A stretch of 64,000 nucleotides of DNA from a bacterium. Lineage in GTDB: Bacteria; Myxococcota_A; Bradymonadia; UBA7976; UBA1532. The stretch lies in assembly GCA_030427205.1 (NCBI GenBank), contig JAUHXC010000006.1, positions 62,001 to 126,000 on the forward strand. The letters are read 5' to 3'. The position numbers and the translations under genes are program-made. The notes below the pieces were generated by a model. That model searched no databases, was not told the DNA's origin, and was given only the letters and a program-made list of their open reading frames with translations. Shown in pieces: positions 58,009-64,000 of this stretch (positions are counted from its first letter, which is position 1; each line of letters opens with the position of its first letter).

Positions 58009-59304
58009 GTGCGCGCGCTCATCCGGCGCTACTATCGTGATCTGACCCGCGGCCTGCTCTTCAGGCCGCTCTTGCTGACCCTGCTGCACGGGGCGTTGGC
58101 CCTGGCGGTGGTGCTCATCGACCAGCGCCTGCCGGGCGACTTCTTCGAGGGCTCGGTCGAGACCGCCCGCGCGGTGCTCACCACGATCGCCGGCGCCAGC
58201 TTCACCGCGATCAGCATCACATTCACCATCACCATCGTCACCCTGCAGCTCGTCTCGGGGCAGTTCACGCCGCGGGCGCTGCGCGGGTTTCTGGGGCGGC
58301 CGTGGGTGCAGCTCGTCGCCGGGCAGTTCATGGGGCTGGTGCTCTATTGCCTCGTCTCCCTGGGCCTCATGCCCGACGCCGGGCAGGACGTGCACTACGG
58401 CCTGCCGGGGACCACGGCGGTGGTGCTCTCGGTGCTGGCGCTGCTGTCCCTGATCGTCTTCATCGACCGCATCGCGCGGGCGATTCAAGTCTCGAACATC
58501 GTCGCCGATCTGGCGGCGACGACCCGCGCCGCGCTCGAACGCCACTATCGGGTCGTCGAAGACCCGGCGGACGGGGTCCGGCCGGCGCTCGATGAGGCGT
58601 GGCCGACGATCGCCGCCGAGCGGGACGGCGTGGTGCAGTCGATCGACCTCGACGCCCTGTGCGCGCTGGCAGAAAAGACCGGGGCCGGCCTGCGGCTGGC
58701 GGTGCAGCCGGGGGACTTCGTGATCGCCGGCGAGCCGCTCGCCCGCGTCGAGCGGGGCGCGCGGGCCGATCTCGAGGCGGTCGACGGCGTCGCGGCGCTG
58801 CGCGGCGCGGTGGCGCTCAAGAGCCAGCGCGACCTGAAGATGGACCCGGCGTTCGGGGTGCGCCAGCTGGCCGACATCGCCGTGCGGGCCCTGTCGCCGG
58901 GCATCAACGATCCGAGCACCGCCGACCACGTGCTGCACTGGCTGTCGGCGCTGTTCTGCCCGCTGCTGGCCGAGCCGCGGCCGACGTATCGCCGCCGCGC
59001 GGCGGGGGAGGGCGTCGTCGAGATGCCGCTGCGCACCATCGAGCACCTGCTGCGCGAGGCGTTCGAAGAGGTCGTGGTCTATGGGGCCGACAACCCGCGT
59101 ATCGCCCGCGGGCTGGCCCGCACCGTCGAGCGGCTGGCCCGGGTCTGCCACCCCGATCACCGACCCGCGATCGAGCGGCTGCGGGCGGCGCAGCAGGCGA
59201 TGTGTGACCGCCTGCCCGATGGGCTGCTCGAACGAGGGCAACCCAATGGAGAAGGAGGTCTCCCATGCGACGTTCCATCATCGGCCTCGCCGTCGTCGGC
59301 CTGA
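58009..59304 (+). CDS. DUF2254 family membrane protein
   Basis: A 431-residue inner-membrane protein; GTG 58009 has GAGGAGG before it. Four hydrophobic segments occupy about residues 18-160 (LLLTLLHGALALAVVLI, ISITFTITIVTLQLVSGQF, FMGLVLYCLVSLGLM, VLSVLALLSLIVFID). The soluble C-terminal half has the DUF2254 features GDFVIAGEPLARV, DPAFGVRQLADIAVRALSPG and INDPSTA. The function of the family is unknown. Its end overlaps the OmpA-family gene by 40 bases. Confidence 0.88.
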   Translation: MRALIRRYYRDLTRGLLFRPLLLTLLHGALALAVVLIDQRLPGDFFEGSVETARAVLTTIAGASFTAISITFTITIVTLQLVSGQFTPRALRGFLGRPWVQLVAGQFMGLVLYCLVSLGLMPDAGQDVHYGLPGTTAVVLSVLALLSLIVFIDRIARAIQVSNIVADLAATTRAALERHYRVVEDPADGVRPALDEAWPTIAAERDGVVQSIDLDALCALAEKTGAGLRLAVQPGDFVIAGEPLARVERGARADLEAVDGVAALRGAVALKSQRDLKMDPAFGVRQLADIAVRALSPGINDPSTADHVLHWLSALFCPLLAEPRPTYRRRAAGEGVVEMPLRTIEHLLREAFEEVVVYGADNPRIARGLARTVERLARVCHPDHRPAIERLRAAQQAMCDRLPDGLLERGQPNGEGGLPCDVPSSASPSSA

Positions 59305-60083
59305 TCGGCGCGCTGTCGACCGGCTGCGTGCGCTCGAGCACCTACGAGGCGCTGCAGGAGAAGCACCGCGCCGAGCAGGCGCGGGCCCAGGGGCTCGAAC
59401 AGGCGCTGACCGTCGAGCAGGAGAAGGTGAAGTCCATGGCCGCCGAGAAGGCGGCCCTCGAGAAACGCATCGATGAGCTCAACGCCCAGAAGGCGGCGAT
59501 GCTCGGCGACCAGCAGCAGCTCGAGAGCTCGATGGCCGAGATGCAGCAGGCGCTCGCCGAGCTCGAGGCGCGCAAGCGGGCGGCCGAGGCGCGCATCGCG
59601 CAGTTCCGCGGGCTGCTCGAGCGCTTCAAGCCGCTGATGGACGCCGGCCGGCTGCGGGTGAAGATCGTCGAGGGGCGCATGGTGGTCGAGCTGGCCACCG
59701 ACGTGCTCTTCGCCTCGGGCAGCGCCGATCTGTCGCCCGAGGGCCAGGCGGCCATCACCGAGGTCACCGGCCTGCTGGTGTCGATCCCCGAGCGGCGCTT
59801 CCAGGTCGAGGGGCACACCGACAACGTGCCGATCCAGACGGCGCGGTTTCCCAGCAACTGGTCGCTGGCCGCGGGGCGCGCGATCACGGTGGTGCGCACG
59901 ATGATCGAGGCCGGCATGCCGCCCGAGCGGGTCTCGGCGGCGTCCTATGGCGAGCACAAGCCGACCACCGGCAACGACAGCCCCGAGGGCAAGGCCGCCA
60001 ACCGCCGCATCGAGATCGTGGTCGTGCCCGACCTGTCGGATCTGCCCGGCTTCGACGAGCTGGAGAAGATGAGCGGCAGCTGA
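59265..60083 (+). CDS. OmpA-family lipoprotein with coiled coil
   Basis: A 272-residue exported lipoprotein; ATG 59265 has AAGGAGG upstream; lipobox STGC. Residues about 25-120 are a long coiled coil (EKAALEKRIDELNAQKAAM). The C-terminal OmpA/MotB domain (about 140-255) has VLFASGSADLSPEG, VEGHTDNVPI and NRRIEIVVVPD, which bind peptidoglycan. It probably ties the outer membrane to the cell wall, and may work with the DUF2254 protein whose gene it overlaps. Confidence 0.92.
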   Translation: MRRSIIGLAVVGLIGALSTGCVRSSTYEALQEKHRAEQARAQGLEQALTVEQEKVKSMAAEKAALEKRIDELNAQKAAMLGDQQQLESSMAEMQQALAELEARKRAAEARIAQFRGLLERFKPLMDAGRLRVKIVEGRMVVELATDVLFASGSADLSPEGQAAITEVTGLLVSIPERRFQVEGHTDNVPIQTARFPSNWSLAAGRAITVVRTMIEAGMPPERVSAASYGEHKPTTGNDSPEGKAANRRIEIVVVPDLSDLPGFDELEKMSGS

Positions 60084-60149
60084 GCCGCGATCGCCAAGCG
60101 GTGGCCGCCCGATCTTGTGACGTCACGGCCGACGTGCTACGCCCGGAGC

Positions 60150-61433
60150 ATGTTCCGAAAACTCCATATCCAGCGCTTCCGCTCCATCCGTGACGCGACA
60201 TTGGAGTTTGGTCGAGTCAACCTGTTCATCGGCGGAAATGGGGCTGGGAAGTCCAATGTACTGGAGGCTCTGGGTCTCATCAGCGCCGCGCTCGGGCGCG
60301 GGGTCGACCCGGTCACTCTGGCGCAACGCGGCGTGCGCCTCTCTCGCCCCAACCTGTTCAAGTCGAGCTTCCGCGGCTTCGAGCATCCCAAGACCTTCAG
60401 TTTGAAGGCCGACTTCGGCGTCGCGGACCAGACGTCGACCTACAAGTGCGCGTTTTACGGCGGCAAGGGCGCGGAGCTGACCTTCCACACCGAGAAGCTG
60501 GTGGTGGATGGATCGGATGTCCTGACTCGAACGCCGAGTCATGGCGCACGCATTCACGGCGGCCCGGCCATCAAGCCGGGTCGGCTGGGCCCCGAGCGCA
60601 GCTTGTGGGACATCGCTTCGCAGCTCGCGAGCGTAGAAGGCGCGACGATCGATGCCACCGACACGGTGTCGCGCTATGCCATCTTCTCGCCGCAGACCGC
60701 CGTGATGCGCGGCGTGGCGCGGGTGGAGTCGCCCGTCCTGCCCCTGGGCCTGTCGGGGTCGGGCCTCGCCCGGTGTCTCGACGAGGTCATCGATGATCTC
60801 CACGAGCATCGTCGACGCTCGCGCTTGGGGCGTATGTTGAGTCGGCTGCTCGAACTACCGGAGCTGCCCGGGTGGACGTCGCACCTCGCGGTGGGCGAAC
60901 CCGATCCAGATGTCCTTCCAGACTCGGTCAACGTCGCCGCGGGAGAGACGGTCCTCTACTTCCAGGATCGCTATATGCGGCCGGGCCGCAACCACCTGTC
61001 ACCCTACGACGCCAGTGAGGGCACGCTCTATCTCGCCTTCATAGCCGCCCTCATGGCGCATCGGGAGACGCCGCCGATCTTCGCGCTCGACAACGTCGAC
61101 GGCACGCTCAACCCGGCGTTGGTGCGGCGTTTGGTCGAGCAGATGGTGTCCACGGTGTGCTCGGCCACGGCTCGACGCTACGGGTGGCTGCCGCAGCAGG
61201 TCTTTCTGACGACCCACAACCCGACTGCCCTCGACGCGTTGGATCTCTTCGATCCCGATCATCGGGTCTATGTCGTCTACCGCGATCAGAGCGGTAAGCC
61301 GGCTGGTGCCACGCGCTTCTACCGCTTGCAGCCTGCGCCGGGGATGTCCCGAGAAGACTGGGTCGTGAACCAGAGCGGGCGCACTCTCTCCGAGTTGTGG
61401 ATTCAGGGCCGGATACGTGAGGCTCTCGGTTGA
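60150..61433 (+). CDS. AAA/ABC-type ATPase of a two-gene defence-like system
   Basis: A 427-residue SMC-like/OLD-like ATPase (AAA_21-type). The N-terminus is FRKLHIQRFRSIRDATLEFG, Walker A GGNGAGKSN is at about residue 28, the signature-like segment is LSPYDASEGTLYL (about residue 289), Walker B is PPIFALDNVDGTLNP, and the H-loop is VFLTTHNP. The signature differs from LSGG but sits in place. The stop overlaps the next start (TTGA). Paired ATPase + TOPRIM genes of this kind include PARIS, AbiL and Gabija systems. Third-position G/C is lower than in neighbours, suggesting acquisition. Confidence 0.85.
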   Translation: MFRKLHIQRFRSIRDATLEFGRVNLFIGGNGAGKSNVLEALGLISAALGRGVDPVTLAQRGVRLSRPNLFKSSFRGFEHPKTFSLKADFGVADQTSTYKCAFYGGKGAELTFHTEKLVVDGSDVLTRTPSHGARIHGGPAIKPGRLGPERSLWDIASQLASVEGATIDATDTVSRYAIFSPQTAVMRGVARVESPVLPLGLSGSGLARCLDEVIDDLHEHRRRSRLGRMLSRLLELPELPGWTSHLAVGEPDPDVLPDSVNVAAGETVLYFQDRYMRPGRNHLSPYDASEGTLYLAFIAALMAHRETPPIFALDNVDGTLNPALVRRLVEQMVSTVCSATARRYGWLPQQVFLTTHNPTALDALDLFDPDHRVYVVYRDQSGKPAGATRFYRLQPAPGMSREDWVVNQSGRTLSELWIQGRIREALG

Positions 61434-62143
61434 GAACCCCTTTTGTCGTCGGGTTGGTTGCGGAGGGTAAGACCGATCTGCCCGTCATCGAGTGCCTGGT
61501 CGCGGCTTCTTTCGAAGCCAGCGGCCGGGGCCCCGTCGAGGTGCGAAACCTCCATCCCCACTACGACGCTACTAGCGGAACCTGGGAGGACGGTGGATGG
61601 TATACGGTCCTGGCATGGTGCCTACAGTTCGGTCCAACTGCCCGCGTGAGTGAGTTCCTCAGACCTGTTTTTGCCGGTGACCGAGCATGCGATGCTCTGC
61701 TTGTCCACCTCGATGGTGACATGGCTCACAAACTGGCAACGGATCTCGGCCTGCCCCCGCTCGGCCCATCGCCCCCGCCGGACGAGCGCGGCAGCGTGAT
61801 CCGTCGGGTACTCGATGTCTGGCTGTGGCCGAAGCCCGAGCCCGAGCATCGGCCACTCGGTGAACTGCATGTGCCACTGCCAGCGGTCCAGGCGACCGAG
61901 ACATGGATCGTGGCTGGCGCGCGACCCGATCTGATGGATCCGGAGTCGGTCGAGCCAACACAGGCCTTGATCGCCATCAGTCCTGGCCTCGAACACCAGA
62001 AGAGTCCGGGTCACCTGCGCAAGAGCCTCAAGCGGTGGAGGCGCCTCAGCCGGCGGTATGTCGCCGGCAATGAAGCCTCGATCATCGCGCGCTGCCCCCA
62101 CCTCGCAGCCGCGCTCGACGAATTGACTGCGCTGGCGCCGTAG
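61430..62143 (+). CDS. TOPRIM-like (DUF4276-type) partner protein
   Basis: A 237-residue protein with a TTG start overlapping the ATPase stop. GLVAEGKTDLPVIECL near residue 8 gives the TOPRIM Glu (EGxTD). LLVHLDGDMAHKL at about residue 90 gives the DxD. Both are needed for metal-dependent nuclease chemistry. The rest, WSDG-poor and Pro-rich, is not recognised. In AbiL and PARIS, a TOPRIM or DUF4276/DUF4435 protein is the toxic or tRNA/DNA-cleaving effector released by its ATPase. That role here is inferred. Codon use is atypical, as in the ATPase gene. Confidence 0.78.
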   Translation: MRTPFVVGLVAEGKTDLPVIECLVAASFEASGRGPVEVRNLHPHYDATSGTWEDGGWYTVLAWCLQFGPTARVSEFLRPVFAGDRACDALLVHLDGDMAHKLATDLGLPPLGPSPPPDERGSVIRRVLDVWLWPKPEPEHRPLGELHVPLPAVQATETWIVAGARPDLMDPESVEPTQALIAISPGLEHQKSPGHLRKSLKRWRRLSRRYVAGNEASIIARCPHLAAALDELTALAP

Positions 62144-62160
62144 GGCGACGACGCGTCGCC

Positions 62161-62916
62161 TCAGCGCGCGAGGCGGTCGGCGATGATGGCCAGCGTCTCG
62201 CCGTCGAAGCCCAGGCCGAAGTGGCCGGTGTTCACCTCGACGTACTCGACCGCGTTGGCCGGGTTGGGGTCGAAGCACGCCCGCCAGTGCACGATCTGAT
62301 CGCTGCGGGTGTAGATGGCCGTCACCGACGCGCCGAGCGGCTCGGCGTTGCGCTCGGCGATGAGCCGCTCGATGCGATCGAGATCGTAGCCTGCCTTGGC
62401 GTAGCGCTCGGCGGTGGCGGTGTAGCGCGGGCCGCCGATGACCGGCGTGCCCATGGTGACGATGTGCTCGACGGCGAAGCGCCCGCTGCGGTGGGCCTCG
62501 CGGGCGGTCTCGCGGGCCATGATGCCGCCCTGGCTCCAGCCGACCAGCTTGATCGGCCGCCCGGCGGCGTGGCGCGCCATGCGGTCGAGCAGCGGCGGGA
62601 TCGACTGCTGCACGTCGCCCCGGTTGAGCCCCAGCCCCCATCCGATGACGTCGAAGCCCTGCGCCGTCAGGAACCGCCGCACGAGCAGCGTCGAGCGGTC
62701 GCTGGTCATATAGCCCGGCAGCACCATCACCGGCCCCCGCCCGCGGGCCGCCGAGCGCCGGCCGCGGATCGCGAAGCGCGGCAGGCCGGCCACCGAGCGC
62801 ACGAGGCGGGTGATCTCGGGGGTCAGCCGGGCGTCGGGCGTGCGCGGCGCGGGGTCGTCGTGGTGGGCGCCGCGCACCGCCGTACGCAGCCGCGGTGCGA
62901 GCCGGCGGCGGATCAC
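62161..62916 (-). CDS. Alpha/beta hydrolase (lipase-like)
   Basis: A 251-residue protein with a GTG start overlapping the leuS stop (GTGA). GPVMVLPGYM is the oxyanion strand, LVGWSQGGIMAR the nucleophile elbow (Ser), and NTGHFGLGFD the catalytic His. The Asp is probably in IYTRSDQIVHW. There is no clear signal peptide. It is similar to PGAP1-like/lipase class 2 hydrolases. Coupling to leuS reflects operon packing and not a shared pathway. Confidence 0.86.
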   Translation of the reverse strand: MIRRRLAPRLRTAVRGAHHDDPAPRTPDARLTPEITRLVRSVAGLPRFAIRGRRSAARGRGPVMVLPGYMTSDRSTLLVRRFLTAQGFDVIGWGLGLNRGDVQQSIPPLLDRMARHAAGRPIKLVGWSQGGIMARETAREAHRSGRFAVEHIVTMGTPVIGGPRYTATAERYAKAGYDLDRIERLIAERNAEPLGASVTAIYTRSDQIVHWRACFDPNPANAVEYVEVNTGHFGLGFDGETLAIIADRLAR

Positions 62917-64000
62917 TTGGCGACGAAGTTGATCAGCCGCCGGGGCACGAAGATCTCCTTGCGCAGCGTCTTGCCCTCGAGGTGGCGGGCGACGTTCTCC
63001 AGCGCCTTGGCGGCGGCGAGCGCGGCGTCCTTCTTCGCGTCGAGGGGCAGCTCGATCTGCCCGCGCACCTTGCCGTTGACCTGCACCGCGTAGGTCATGG
63101 TGTCGTCCTTGGCCAGCTCGGCGTCGTAGGCCGGCCAGGCGGTGTAGGCCAGGGTGTCTTCGTGGCCCAGGCGCTGCCAGAGCTCTTCACCCATGTGCGG
63201 GGCGAAGGGTGCGATCATCTGCACCAGCGGGGTGATCGCGTCGCGGCTGCGGATCTGGTGCTTCGTGAGGTGGTTGACGTACTCCATCATCGCGGAGATC
63301 GCGGTGTTGAAGCGCAGCGCCTCGACGTCTTCGGCGACCTTGTTCAGCGTCTGGTGCAGCGCCCGCAGCGTGGCCCGATCGGGCGCGCTGTCGTCGACGA
63401 TGCAGGCGTCGCTCTCCTCGGCGTCGTCGACCACCAGCCGCCAGACCTTGTCCAGGAAGCGGCGCACGCCGATGACCCCGTTGGTCACCCACGGCTTGGT
63501 CGCCTCGAGCGGCCCCATGAACATCTCGAAGAGCCGCATGGCGTCGGCGCCGTGCTCGGCGATGACGTCGTCGGGGTTGACCACGTTGCCCCGCGACTTG
63601 CTCATCTTCTGGTTGTCTTCGCCCAGGATCATGCCCTGGTTGACCAGCTTCATGAACGGCTCGGGCGTGCTGACGTGCCCCAGGTCGAAGAGCACCTTGT
63701 GCCAGAAGCGGCTGTAGAGCAGGTGCAGCACCGCGTGCTCGGCCCCGCCGACGTACAGGTCGACGGGCATCCAGTACTGCTCCTTCTCGGGCGACCACGG
63801 CCGCTCGGTATTCTGCGGGTCGATATAGCGCAGGTAGTACCAACACGAGCCGGCCCACTGGGGCATCGTATTGGTCTCGCGGCGGCCACGGCGCCCGTCG
63901 GGCAGGGTGACCTCGACCCACTCGGGCACGGTGGCCAGCGGGCTCTCGCCGGTGCCCGAGGGCTGATACTGCTCGACCTCGGGCAGCCGCAGCGGCAGGT
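62913..64000 (-). CDS. leuS: Leucyl-tRNA synthetase (5' end outside the window)
   Basis: The last ~362 codons of a class I synthetase. QYQPSGTGESPLATVPEWV, ETNTMPQWAGSCWYYLRYID and DLYVGGAEHAVLHLLYSRFW belong to the catalytic core. KMSKSRGNVV is the ATP-binding loop. The anticodon-binding domain and the C-terminal YAVQVNGKVRGQIELPLD end the protein normally at FVAK. The reading frame remains open to the edge of the window. Confidence 0.97.
   Translation of the reverse strand, partial: LPLRLPEVEQYQPSGTGESPLATVPEWVEVTLPDGRRGRRETNTMPQWAGSCWYYLRYIDPQNTERPWSPEKEQYWMPVDLYVGGAEHAVLHLLYSRFWHKVLFDLGHVSTPEPFMKLVNQGMILGEDNQKMSKSRGNVVNPDDVIAEHGADAMRLFEMFMGPLEATKPWVTNGVIGVRRFLDKVWRLVVDDAEESDACIVDDSAPDRATLRALHQTLNKVAEDVEALRFNTAISAMMEYVNHLTKHQIRSRDAITPLVQMIAPFAPHMGEELWQRLGHEDTLAYTAWPAYDAELAKDDTMTYAVQVNGKVRGQIELPLDAKKDAALAAAKALENVARHLEGKTLRKEIFVPRRLINFVAK

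Overview
This is a very GC-rich (about 70% or more), gene-dense stretch of bacterial chromosome with near-total G/C at third codon positions. The gene content points to the Myxococcota (former Deltaproteobacteria). It has Ser/Thr kinases, FHA and FGE-sulfatase-fold proteins, an AgmX/PglI-type TonB-C protein, many lipoproteins with Asp/Ala/Pro-rich linkers of the DAGPDADAG type, and a crotonase/ALDH/thioesterase complement. That assignment is inferred from gene families, not from a marker tree. There are no rRNA genes, no tRNA genes I can recognise, no CRISPR array and no intact insertion sequence.

Region 1 (1-24107) is mostly housekeeping and metabolism. It opens with the 3' part of a kinase-FGE gene and a double cyclic-nucleotide-binding protein. 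A tightly coupled run follows: CDP-alcohol phosphatidyltransferase, nucleotidyltransferase, PaaZ-type aldehyde dehydrogenase, hotdog thioesterase and dusA. Next come a Tsp/Prc protease, a trypsin-like lipoprotein, a degenerate thymidylate-kinase-like protein, an AgmX/TonB-C protein, and infC, which very probably starts at AUC. After these lie a crotonase, a six-S1-domain protein, an OmpR/EnvZ-type two-component pair, and a lipoprotein joining cytochrome c to a copper monooxygenase fold.

Region 2 (24155-38426) is accessory DNA. A minus-strand operon encodes a 1894-residue protein of the kind loaded into extracellular contractile injection systems (eCIS), a probable immunity protein, a 100-residue protein and an AAA+ ATPase. 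Upstream are a metzincin-like lipoprotein with two small unknown partners, and an unrecognised plus-strand gene. The region also holds gene debris: a 108-bp copy of the monooxygenase gene, a decayed copy of the 3' end of the gene at 36663, and a frameshifted lipoprotein. It ends in a long tandem array of 42-bp palindrome-bearing repeats.

Region 3 (38424-50152) holds a zinc-protease-like protein, a VWA lipoprotein and a signalling cluster. The cluster runs PEGA-like protein, lipoprotein, FHA protein, small exported peptide and caspase-FGE-PD40 protein on the minus strand, nearly all joined by ATGA overlaps. A Ser/Thr kinase is transcribed divergently. The architecture suggests a kinase-FHA relay that could control a caspase-like protease.

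Region 4 (50153-64000) holds a CHK/APH-type kinase and a TonB-receptor operon with a His-rich membrane protein and two lipoproteins, probably for metal handling. It continues with a basic histone-like protein behind a clear promoter/operator, a DUF2254 protein, and an OmpA-family lipoprotein. A two-gene ATPase + TOPRIM-like pair with atypical codon use is probably an anti-phage system. The window ends with an alpha/beta hydrolase and the 3' part of leuS.
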